A stretch of DNA of 64,000 nt from Aculops lycopersici (Eukaryota; Arthropoda; Arachnida; Trombidiformes; Eriophyidae), in the NCBI GenBank assembly GCA_015350385.1, contig WNKI01000001.1, positions 6,984,597 to 7,048,596 of the forward strand. Direction: 5' to 3'. Made by a program: the position numbers and the translations under genes. The notes beneath the pieces are model-generated. The model was given only the letters and a program-made list of their open reading frames with translations, did no database searches and was not told where the DNA came from. Position 1 is the first letter of the stretch, and each line of letters begins with the position of its first letter. Shown here in pieces: positions 50,971-60,315 of this stretch.

Positions 50971-53115
50971 ATGCGTCTAATTCTGAACTCCCTTAGTTTT
51001 AGAATTAGGCGCAACAAGTGGTATATTTTACTTGCCACCATTTCATTATATCTTATTTATCACTTATTTTCAACGAATGACCACCTAAACGACACCACAT
51101 CAAAAATTGACAACAGCAAACTACACGAGCAGCAACAAGCTCGCAGCAATCCCATTCCCGAACATCTACCTCTAATCAGTGACCATCTTAATCGACCAGA
51201 ACAACAGCATCAACCTAAAGCCTCTAGTCATTCAACTCCTGACTTCCAAGTTTTAGCCAACTTTGGTGGTAGGGAGACGACAGATGTGGACTTGAGGAGG
51301 AAGAGGAAGAAGAAGCCAATTGTTGAGAATCTCGAGTATAGAAAGAGTCGACTCGATGAACAATTGAAAACTCTACTACCAACAATATCAGGTTGGGGTG
51401 AAGATGGCAAGGGAGTCCAATTAACCTCAGCCAAGGATAAAGAGAAGGCTGCTGAGGTTTTCAAAGAGGGTGCTTACAATGTTTACATATCAGATAGAAT
51501 CTCGCCCAATCGATCGCTTCACTCGGTCGTGGCCAAGGAATGCAATGACATAAAATATAATGTTGACGAGCTCCCAAATGTCACAGTAGTTATTATATTT
51601 ACAAACGAAATCTTTAGCGCTTTAGTTCGAACCGTGTGGTCAGTGATAAATAGGACTCCTAAGAAGTTACTTAAAGAAATTATATTGGTCGATGATTATA
51701 GTGATAAAACTTACTTAAAACAGACACTTCGCGATTACATTGACATCTATTGGAACACACTACCCCGAGACCCCGACTCGCAAGAGGAAGAACTTGTAAA
51801 GCTGTTCCACTTGCCCTCAAGACTAGGTTTGATTAAGGCAAGATTAAAAGGAGCTCGTGCAGCTAAAGGCGATGTCTTACTGTTCTTAGACTCTCATTGC
51901 GAGGCAACAGATTTGTGGCTAGAGCCTCTTGTCCAGCGTATCAAGGAAAATAATAAGGTATTTATTTGCCCTGTGATAGATATTATCAACGATAAAACCC
52001 TCGAATACAACGCAGTCGATCCCTACTACTTCCAACTGGGTGGCTTTGATTGGACTGGACACTTCACCTGGATTAATAGGAAAGAGTCGGATGCACAGAG
52101 AGAGCCGACCAGGGTTGCTAAATCGCCTACAATGGCAGGCGGTTTATTTGCCGTAGATAGAAAGTACTTTTTCGAGGTTGGAGCTTACGATGAGGACATG
52201 CAAATTTGGGGAGGCGAGAATCTAGAACTCAGTTTTAGAGTTTGGCAGTGCGGTGGTCGAGTTGAAATCCATCCTTGTAGTCATGTAGGTCACATATTCA
52301 GAGACTTTCATCCCTATTCATTCAATGGAGTTGACTCTCATGGAATCAATACACTAAGAACAGTCAAGGTTTGGATGGACGAGTTTTCAAAGTATTTCTT
52401 CATGTCAAGACCTGACCTATTGAAGACGGAAGCCGGCGATCTAACTGCCCGAAGCTCTTTGCGAGAAAAGCTTAAATGTAAATCATTCCAATGGTATCTA
52501 GATAATGTTTATGACAAGCGAAAGTTTATTTACGATCGCGAAGTGATCGCTTACGGCTGGATCAAGAATCCAGAGACAGATTTATGTATTGATGTGCTGA
52601 ATAAGCATGAGACTAGCGGCGAAACTGCCGGCCTATACACCTGTGAAGATATGAGACATCCTCTCAACGTAACTACCAATCAATTGTTCTCGTATTCAAA
52701 ACATCATGAGGTCAGAAGAGAAGAGGGGTGTTTAACTATATCTCCCAAGACATCTAAGAAGAAGGAGGTTGATCACGAGGATGATGGCGATGAATTCCAA
52801 GATGCTAACTCACTTCACAATCATAAGGGTAAAGAATCCTTCCATTTGGTTGTTTTATCTACCTGCGAGGAACCAGACTATGTATCACCAACTCAACATA
52901 AGAGAGCAATGAAGCGACACAAAAGACAAAAGTGGCGTCATGAATTGGCGTCGCCTAGGAGCAAGAATAGACTCCTGATTAGCGAGGCAACAGGTGATTG
53001 TCTAACTACCGAGAATGGAGCTTCATTTAGTGATCTGTTGGCCACAGCTTGTGATAGAAACGACCCTAGGCAATATTGGGAATTCCAGATCTATACCGGC
53101 GAATCTATTCAATAG
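50971..53115 (+). CDS. GALNT: Polypeptide N-acetylgalactosaminyltransferase
   Basis: 714 residues. This is a type II Golgi enzyme with a short basic cytosolic tail, one membrane anchor at about 17-33 (WYILLATISLYLIYHLF) and a polar stem to about 130. The catalytic domain carries LPNVTVVIIFTNEIFSALVRTVWSV, the metal-binding DSH (about 307-309, LFLDSHCEATDLWLEPL), GLFAVDRKYFFEVGAYDEDMQIWGGENLELSFRVWQCGG and HVGHIFR. A ricin-type lectin domain ends the protein (about 525-714, YGWIKNPETDLCIDV ... QYWEF). It has a charged insert (about 585-660) rich in Lys/Glu. It starts mucin-type O-glycosylation of Ser/Thr. The usual His of the F-H-N-E motif is replaced by Thr (FTNE). The subfamily cannot be assigned. 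Confidence 0.93.
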   Translation: MRLILNSLSFRIRRNKWYILLATISLYLIYHLFSTNDHLNDTTSKIDNSKLHEQQQARSNPIPEHLPLISDHLNRPEQQHQPKASSHSTPDFQVLANFGGRETTDVDLRRKRKKKPIVENLEYRKSRLDEQLKTLLPTISGWGEDGKGVQLTSAKDKEKAAEVFKEGAYNVYISDRISPNRSLHSVVAKECNDIKYNVDELPNVTVVIIFTNEIFSALVRTVWSVINRTPKKLLKEIILVDDYSDKTYLKQTLRDYIDIYWNTLPRDPDSQEEELVKLFHLPSRLGLIKARLKGARAAKGDVLLFLDSHCEATDLWLEPLVQRIKENNKVFICPVIDIINDKTLEYNAVDPYYFQLGGFDWTGHFTWINRKESDAQREPTRVAKSPTMAGGLFAVDRKYFFEVGAYDEDMQIWGGENLELSFRVWQCGGRVEIHPCSHVGHIFRDFHPYSFNGVDSHGINTLRTVKVWMDEFSKYFFMSRPDLLKTEAGDLTARSSLREKLKCKSFQWYLDNVYDKRKFIYDREVIAYGWIKNPETDLCIDVLNKHETSGETAGLYTCEDMRHPLNVTTNQLFSYSKHHEVRREEGCLTISPKTSKKKEVDHEDDGDEFQDANSLHNHKGKESFHLVVLSTCEEPDYVSPTQHKRAMKRHKRQKWRHELASPRSKNRLLISEATGDCLTTENGASFSDLLATACDRNDPRQYWEFQIYTGESIQ

Positions 53116-53594
53116 TTATATCAGCATTTCAGAATGAGAATCCCCGCGTAAGCATGACGACGATCAATTAGAGAGAAAACAACTAATCTAACTACTACAT
53201 TCCTTATTTATACACACAGTTAACCGATTGAAACTAAATTTATACTTAAAAGTTGCGCAAGGAATCCCATATGCGACTAGCAAATTACTACTATCACCAT
53301 CATCATTACTATTATTATTATTATTATTATTATTATGATTACTATAATAGCTATTATGTGAGCATGAAACTTGATGAGAGGTATAAAGAAAAGTTTTTCC
53401 ACTAATAATGTCACAATGTACCCTACCTGTCATCGATCTACTACTACCTATTGACGTTGAGAATACATTACTGCTACCCGATGACGTTGAGAATACATTA
53501 ATGCTCTAATCTTTTTATCGTGTACTCGAACTGTTTGTTACGCTAATACATCTCGTAAGTTCAGAATACGATGAGTTATTAAGCCACAAACAAA
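53116..53594. other. Spacer with TTA microsatellite and 30-bp tandem repeat
   Basis: No gene. It contains (TTA)n at about 53310-53336 and two exact 19-bp copies of TGACGTTGAGAATACATTA (53452-53470 and 53482-53500), spaced 30 bases apart, upstream of the small secreted gene. Confidence 0.7.
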
Positions 53595-54026
53595 ATGAGG
53601 ATTCTCAAAGAAATCTGTTGTCTTGCAATCATTTCAACCATATTCATAGGCCATCTACAGGATTCTGTGTCTGGACTGCAGCTTGTGGGCCAGTTTCGAA
53701 ATAGAGGTACCTGGTCAGAGAGAAGAGATGCGAAGCTGTTGATGAACAGGCAACCTGCAGTTGGCTATTATGATACCTATAACTTTTATGGTCTGGACAG
53801 TCAACCCTACCGTCGAAGACCTAATGTAGATCCATATGATGACTCAGAGGATCTGCCTTACAGACCTTACTACTATCCATATCCTACAACTTCACCGCCC
53901 ACAACAACAACAACTACCACCTCAAATATCAATTACCCCTCCTCACCAATCAAACCGATTGGTTACGCATTGTTAGATAGCAGAGGCATGCCACTAGCAT
54001 ACTTTGTTACTCGGTCATATCAATGA
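53595..54026 (+). CDS. Small secreted Tyr/Pro-rich protein, function unknown
   Basis: 143 residues from an ATG at 53595 (AAA before ATG). Residues 1-26 are a signal peptide (CCLAIISTIFIGHLQDSVSG). The mature part is rich in Tyr, Pro and Arg (RPYYYPYPTTSPP, poly-Thr) with no cysteine pattern, and ends IGYALLDSRGMPLAYFVTRSYQ. The composition suits a cuticle, silk or salivary protein. I recognise no family. The clean signal peptide and intact frame argue that it is real. Confidence 0.65.
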   Translation: MRILKEICCLAIISTIFIGHLQDSVSGLQLVGQFRNRGTWSERRDAKLLMNRQPAVGYYDTYNFYGLDSQPYRRRPNVDPYDDSEDLPYRPYYYPYPTTSPPTTTTTTTSNINYPSSPIKPIGYALLDSRGMPLAYFVTRSYQ

Positions 54027-54179
54027 GTAATTGCGGCGATCAATCAAACAACAATCCAAGATGAAGTTTTCGAATTAACTGTTGAATCAGTACAGTCAGA
54101 ACACATAATATTGATAAATTATAATAGACTAGATACATAATGTGCGGGTTTCGAATCCGAAGATGTTCTATTATATAAT

Positions 54180-55826
54180 TCAATCTTCTAGGTGAATATT
54201 GAACAACTTAGCAACTTCGTTCAGATCGTCATACTTCCTTTGTTCATGCAATATTCTTCTTGCAAGTGTTAATCTACTAAATATATTCCATAACAAAATA
54301 CCTACTATAATATTATCCTTCATGTAGAATACAACTCCCCTGTCATATTTATCACTTTCAGGTGGATCTTTACTCATAACTTCGAGATCAATCTTCTTCT
54401 CAACAGCTTCGTTCGCTGCCTGGGTGGAAATGTCTCCATCGGCTTGAGCGTTCGAATTAGGTGCCACTTTGAGCTCTGGCTTAGCAAAGACTGCTACTGT
54501 TGGCAAGCTCGAGTCGATAATACCAACAGCCTCGAATGATATATCTTGGCCCAGATCTGACCAGAACATTGATTGGTGTGTATAGGCCTTGCCCGATCCA
54601 ACCATATTCTGGCCAGCTAGCTTGCCACTATTTATTGCATGATCGTGATGCTCAACTCTTCGACGGCCTAGCTTCGTGTCATAGTAACAAGATGCATCAC
54701 CGGCAACCCAAACGTTTGTTCTTGCCTCAAGTTCTGAATTGACTAGAAAACCGCCAGTTTTTTCATCCACTTCTAAACCAGATGTTCTGGCTAGATCTAC
54801 ATCTGGCTTGAGTCCAACAGCACATACGATGTAGTCAACACTAATCTTCTGACCATCGGACAGGGCAATCTCGATAGATTTATCCTTAGCCATTGTTATC
54901 GAGCTAACCTCGACGTTAGGGATCAGATGAGCGCCTTCTTTCGCAATCTTCTCTGTCAAATGACTTGACAAGTACTCAGGTAATACTTTGCCAAGATTTC
55001 CTTTCTCTGGATAAATCTGATATATGACTTGGTCTGCTGGAACCTTGCCTGTTACTTTCTGGTTTACAAGTGCTATAGTCAATTCGCTTCCCAAAAAACC
55101 TCCGCCAATTACTATGATCCTTTTTGCCGTCTCAGTAATTTTGTCTAGCTTGAGAAAGTCATCAGCAGTTCTGAAATAAATGATACGATCTTTGATCTCT
55201 TGTGGGGCTGAATCGAGTTGGGGTAAGGATTTGGGGGTACCGCCAGGCGCAAGCAAGCATTTTTCATATTTGATAGATTGACCGTTCTCTAAATAAGCTA
55301 CCTTGTTGTCTGGATCAAGCTTCGATAAACGAAGGTTCTTAACAATAGATACTCCACCATTCTCTCGATCTTTCAATTTTTCCAAAGGAATGAAGAACTC
55401 ATCGATCTCGTAGAAGATACTTCGATCCTTGCCACCGATCCAGTTGAAATTTAAGCTCGGACGTTTATCTTTGTCGGTGAACCAGAGTTCTTTTGATAAA
55501 GCAGGTCGCATGTATGGATTATTATTTTCGCCTCCAATCATGAGAACTTTGGCTCGAGGATCGTGACCTCGAATTGATCGCATTGCTGAATGCGAAGCTG
55601 TCCCAGCTCCAACTAATAAATATGGAATTGACTCTGGCAGGTTTTCGATAAGTCTATTTCTAGTGCCTTCTTGAACATTAGGTTCCTTTGTTGCCGTTTG
55701 AAGTTTGGTTGCTTCATTTTTTCGCAGATAAGGCCTTATTTCGTCTCTGAAAAAATAAAAAGATCCACCAGCGGCAGTGAGGGCTGCTATCTTACCCCAT
55801 CGGGATAATCGTATCACTGATGACAT
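54180..55826 (-). CDS. AIFM1: Apoptosis-inducing factor 1, mitochondrial
   Basis: 548 residues from the ATG at 55826. The N-terminus holds basic residues and a hydrophobic segment (KIAALTAAGGSFYFF), fitting mitochondrial import and inner-membrane anchoring. The FAD fold starts IPYLLVGAGTASHSAMRSI. PYMRPALSKELWF and EKCLLAPGGTPKSL follow, then the NADH fold IIVIGGGFLGSELTIAL (about 235-251), then VWVAGDASCYYDTKLGRRRVEHHDHA and HQSMFWSDLG. The AIF C-terminal domain ends DLNEVAKLFNIHLED. AIFM1 is a NADH oxidoreductase that supports complex I assembly through CHCHD4 and can move to the nucleus in cell death. The length is near the human 613. It is intronless here. Confidence 0.96.
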   Translation of the reverse strand: MSSVIRLSRWGKIAALTAAGGSFYFFRDEIRPYLRKNEATKLQTATKEPNVQEGTRNRLIENLPESIPYLLVGAGTASHSAMRSIRGHDPRAKVLMIGGENNNPYMRPALSKELWFTDKDKRPSLNFNWIGGKDRSIFYEIDEFFIPLEKLKDRENGGVSIVKNLRLSKLDPDNKVAYLENGQSIKYEKCLLAPGGTPKSLPQLDSAPQEIKDRIIYFRTADDFLKLDKITETAKRIIVIGGGFLGSELTIALVNQKVTGKVPADQVIYQIYPEKGNLGKVLPEYLSSHLTEKIAKEGAHLIPNVEVSSITMAKDKSIEIALSDGQKISVDYIVCAVGLKPDVDLARTSGLEVDEKTGGFLVNSELEARTNVWVAGDASCYYDTKLGRRRVEHHDHAINSGKLAGQNMVGSGKAYTHQSMFWSDLGQDISFEAVGIIDSSLPTVAVFAKPELKVAPNSNAQADGDISTQAANEAVEKKIDLEVMSKDPPESDKYDRGVVFYMKDNIIVGILLWNIFSRLTLARRILHEQRKYDDLNEVAKLFNIHLED

Positions 55827-56546
55827 GGTTGTATAGTATGGTCCGAGCTTATATCACCGTGATAGCATAATATATTTATAGGTATCCGTTCATGAAAGTT
55901 TATTAGCCACTAGTCGGTCACCGCGGCTTCGCTCGCGGCTATACCTGTTTTTCTGTGCGACTTTTCGGGAAACTGCGCTCCGGCTCGCTCCGCTTCGCCT
56001 TCGCTCCGTGAGAGGCGTCCACGGCTCAGCTTAGCCACTTCTCGCACGCTAAGTCGAGACTGTGTGCTTATATCAAAGTTGTGCCAAGGCCGCACGTGGT
56101 CGAGGTTGGATAGCGCAACAGATTTCAGGTGGGGGAAAGGAGTGAGAAGAGAGCGTGTGCTGGGGTCCGCATGCAAGAATTCAGGTGGGGAAAAAGTTGT
56201 AAGCGCAAACCTATCCTTCGAACTGGATTCGTTGTAATGGTGATTGAATTTAAACGGTCCTTTGAGGCCCCTTTGCCTCGGAACAGTCGCTACGATGGCC
56301 ATCCGATTGTTGATGACTTGATGATATCGACACGCACAAAAGCGCTACGATGTTAGTAGATCTTATTACAAAATTTCAACCAAAGGCTCGGAACCAAGGA
56401 CTCGTTTTTTAACTTCAAACTCACGCGTTTCCAGACTCTAGTCGACTGCAAGCAGAACTTAACCATCGATCGGCGAGAATATATACCACTCATCGCCTGT
56501 ATGCCATAGAAGTCCCATGTAGTCCCGGATCACATGTATAAGGGTT
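55827..56546. other. GC-rich spacer upstream of AIFM1
   Basis: 720 bases. The part at 55915-56060 is GC-rich, with repeated GCTCGC/CTTCGC words that keep frames open. No gene is supported. It separates AIFM1 from the broken coding relic. Confidence 0.45.
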
Positions 56547-57650
56547 ATGGAGAGTGCACACCGGTACACAGGTACAAGAAGAGGGTCCGCAATCCTAAAT
56601 GATGAGACTGACAACGTTCTCATCTACCCATTGCGTAAGAATGTCGTGACAAAGAATATTTCATTAATGTTAGATGCCAACATTGTGCATAAGTTTGATA
56701 ATGAGGAACCAAGATGGGATCAAGGATATTATTTCGATTTCAGAAGATACACTCTTTGACGTCGATTCGAACTTAAGTGCACAGGTGAGGTTAATATTTC
56801 AACGAAGAGGTCACAATTCTTTAGTAGTCTCTTTAACCGTCTCAACTCTTTGGCCAATGATCCTTATCCGGAATTCCTGGACGACATTCAATTTATATTT
56901 GCTGTAGGTCTAAGAGGCGGAGTGCTATTCAGTGCTCATAATGTCGAATGTGCCGACATCCCCAAGGATCCTTCCTATGTTCCATCCGGAATCAACTGGC
57001 ATATACAGTCAAAAGTTTCCTTACTTATCCGTGGATCATAACATGGATGTCAGATTCCCGAGTTACTCTATATGGAAATACAAGGGCACGATTTATCAGA
57101 AGCGTCATGTAAATCAGAGGGACTCAAATCTCTATAACACAACCATCAAGATAAAATCTCGCTCGCCTCTATATCCACTGGAGTTTGATTTAGACCAGAA
57201 ATTTGTTAATGAGGGTCCCAAAAAGGGTCACGAGTATATGACTGTCAGACACAATGATGTCCGGCACGTATTTGTGGCAGGTTCCTGGCAATCAGGGCTC
57301 GCCGCAAAAGTGATGCATCTCTTCCATTACAACTACAAGAATCTGACCCAATCAGTTAGGTCAAATTCAAGATCCTTAACGTGACCGATACTGAGCCATT
57401 GACCATCTCATACGTGAATCAACAGGATATGCCGTACATAGACATTAGTTTCAAAATCAACAGACTCTACTCAACATTCATCTCGGACTTTGCCGCCAGA
57501 TACTTGAATGTCTTCGCCTTCAAAAAACCAAACGACTTTGGATTCAGAGAAAATTTTTCCTTCAAACATGTGGGAAGTCACATGGTGCGCAGTGCGCACT
57601 GCCACTGGCAGTCTGCCAGATACGTAACCTGCACGCGCTACGCACCATAA
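56547..57650 (+). pseudogene. Frame-broken coding relic of unknown origin
   Basis: Five overlapping + strand open segments, each with protein-like composition (Asn, Tyr, Phe, Asp-rich), follow one another while switching frame: about 56547-56757, 56730-56850, 56811-57036, 57020-57384 and 57350-57648. Each switch needs only a small insertion or deletion, and no GT-AG intron explains them, so at least four frameshifts are implied. Segments include WDQGYYFDF, DDIQFIFAVGLRGGVLFSAHN and FVAGSWQSGLAAKVMHLF. I cannot identify the family. An old integrated viral structural gene or a dead host gene are both possible. It lies between AIFM1 and the tetraspanin gene. Confidence 0.5.
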
Positions 57651-58001
57651 GCTCACGCGCTACGAAGCTCGATAAAATCATCTCTGGCATGATCAGAGAG
57701 TTCGAATTAACATATTTCAATATAAATCAATCATTAATTCAATCTCATGTGAGATTGTTACTGTCAGAGATGTTTAATTGATTTTCAACTCTTCAGTCAT
57801 TGTGTGCTTTACAAGGGTTTACACTGATAGCCAATGATTATGCAAATTTGGAATTGATGATTCTCTTTGCTTGATGCTGTTGCAGTTCTATAGTGGAAGT
57901 TGTGATTCCGTTAGAATCCAATATGAATATTTATACAGGGTGCGATATGATTGTTGTTGCTATAATTGTGTAGATAGTGTGTATTTGGTCACAAAAATTT
58001 G
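57651..58001. other. Spacer downstream of the tetraspanin gene
   Basis: 351 bases, mostly AT-rich, no gene seen. It probably contains the tetraspanin 3' end. Confidence 0.5.
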
Positions 58002-59276
58002 TCACATCCAACGAGCTCGTTGGGAATAGATTTGGCCTTGAAGGGACCGGGCTAAGAACATGGCAAATAGTTGGATAAGGGCACAACCTAAACATAAACA
58101 AGCGGCCAAGTTCATGTTTCGCTCGAAAATTTCCGTGATTGCCTCGATGCAACCACGAGTATAGATGAATTTGTTAACTTCAACTACTGAACTGATATTT
58201 TGTATACTGTTTCCGCACATCACATTTGCTAAGCTACCACCGTCAGTCCGGCAACAACTTGATGGGACGCCACAACGCTCAAGACTTGGACTAGTGCTTG
58301 AACAATTGAAATAGACGTTTTGAGACCAATCTTTGTATCCTTTATCTGAGACACCACAACATTTGAATCCTTTTTGCATAACATCGATGATATCTGTTAG
58401 ATTTGGGTCATATCGATACTTGGTGACGAGATCCTTGGAGAGTCCTTCTTTGAAATATTGCAAGAAGGCGTTTGGAAAGACAAATGCCACGGTGGATAAA
58501 ACTACCTCTCCAATGAATAGGAAGAGTAGCATAAATGAGTACTGCACGTATTGGGATTGAGTCAAGTTAGATTAGTAGATGCTCTGTTTCGAATAGATCC
58601 AGTTGTGACGTTATTTGACCCGAACTTACCAGCTTGAGTAAACATATATTTTCTCTTAGGGCGCCTAAACAGCCTGCAAAACTCATGAGGAAGGTGATAC
58701 CTCCAACAATCATCATTGCAAGCGACACGTGAAGGACCAAGTGTATAACATTGTCCACTTGGAGTAATCTAGTGTAGCCGTTCTCAGAAACCTCCTCAGA
58801 GAATGACCAAGCTCCCAAGCCCATCATTGCGATACCGATAAGCTAGAGGGAGTTGAGATGAGAAGAGAGTTAGTTATTTGGTTACCGGATACAAGAATCC
58901 AAACATTGATTCATTACCATTATATGATACAAACCCAGAAGACAAAGTTGAAGAAAAATAGTGAATATTTGACACATGGTGAGATAATGGACTCGAAATC
59001 TTCATCTGCATACTTGTAACGTGAATACTCAGTCATTCTAGATCTATCATAAGGCGGCCTATGGTGGTGCGACCTGTGGCCTCTAGAATGATGATGTTGG
59101 CTTTGTTGTGAGTAGCCATGGGCTCGGCTTGATCTTGAGTTATGGCTGTTGCTTGACGACGAATGATGGTGTCCACTACTACTGTGTCCACCACCCCCAC
59201 CGCCGCTTCTATGTGATCTCCCTCCATGACCATGATGCCTGGCCACTCTGCCATGATCGTGCCCTGAGGAAACCAT
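58002..59276 (-). CDS. Tetraspanin of the TspanC8 type with a His/Gly/Ser-rich head
   Basis: Three exons on the minus strand: 58935-59276, 58630-58842 and 58002-58541. The introns are 92 and 88 nt, both phase 0. The product is 364 residues. The joins restore conserved helices: FNFVFW to LIGIAMMGLGAW, and CLLKL to YSFMLLFLFIGEVV. The large extracellular loop has eight cysteines (KCCG, FNC, RCG, SCC, MCG, RGC). It also has the NVYFNC...CGVPSSCC pattern of TSPAN5/14/17/33. These tetraspanins escort ADAM10, the Notch-cleaving protease. About 95 extra N-terminal residues are rich in His, Gly, Ser and Arg. Family members usually have 10-25 residues here, so a start at the in-frame Met of MTEYSRYKYADEDF is an alternative. 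Confidence 0.9.
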
Positions 59277-60315
59277 GTCTATGTTGATGTGCGCGATTCA
59301 AGTAAAGCTCTCTTGATTATGTTATGATGAATTGATATATGATTGCAATAGCTATAGAAAAATCAATGATGTGTATTTCTCATAATCTTGAGGCTAATCT
59401 TTGATGCTAGTTAAAATTTGATCCTATTTGCTCCCTCCTGTTAGGGTGGCACGAGGGTTTATTTGTTGTTGGTGTTGGTGTTGCTACAGCTATCAATGTT
59501 AATGTATTCTCTGCCTAAAGGGAGGGGATCCAGTAAAAAAGAATTGAGCCATTTGATTGGATTACATTGGGCACCTATGGAGAGATACAAAAGTATCGTG
59601 TCTATGAATATACATAAGGTGAGGCAATAATAAAGTATATTCAACTTATACCTCAAATTATTTATTACTAATTTGGTGGCAGTTTTGGGTTTGTCTGGAC
59701 GTGAATAGAGTGATATTGCTTTGTATGTATAAATTTCAATCTGTCTGTATGATTTTGGTCTGTGTTTTGAGTTCGTTACTTGCGAGTTTTTGGTTCGTTC
59801 AATCCTACGTTCAATCGTTCACATACAAAATTACCACAGAGAAATTCAATGGCGTTGGAATATTCACCCGCTAGCGGGTTTGAGTCGCTCACATAGAAAG
59901 AGGCAAAGATAGAGAGAGACAAGCGGACTGGCAATGTCAGCGTGAACAACAACGAGTCTCTATGGGAGTCAACGCGAATTGTAGAGTGTGACTGCGGTTG
60001 GCCAAACACAATGGCTTCGCAATTGCGGGCCGGGAATAACACAGCCGCGCCCACTTGCTCGCCGCAAAGGTTAAGGCGCAGGAGACCTGTGTACCTGTAA
60101 GCCTAGCTTGACAGGTAGACAAGTGGAATTTACGACAGGTTCAACAAGTCGGCGGAAATGATTGCAAGTTGCAACGCTAGACAACAAAACAGGAAACGGA
60201 CGTTCATTATTAGTTTTACGTGTATGATGTAAATTAAGGACAAAAATAAGTTCATCTCTTTTAATCTTATCACTTATTCATGGGTCAAAACATTTAGCCA
60301 CGACCAAGATCATCT
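59277..60315. other. Spacer between tetraspanin and THOC2
   Basis: 1.04 kb, no supported gene. One CAGGTAG is present at 60112-60118. It should contain the tetraspanin promoter and leader and the THOC2 3' end. Confidence 0.5.

Noticed and set aside
54146..54165. tRNA B-box-like sequence (GTTTCGAATCC)
   Set aside because: No A box, acceptor stem or anticodon arm can be drawn in the preceding 60 bases. It lies in the AIFM1 3' region.
55910..56302. 130-codon minus-strand frame in GC-rich DNA
   Set aside because: Arg/Ala/Glu-rich composition follows from the GCTCGC-type words. There is no domain, and the overlapping + strand frame is equally open.
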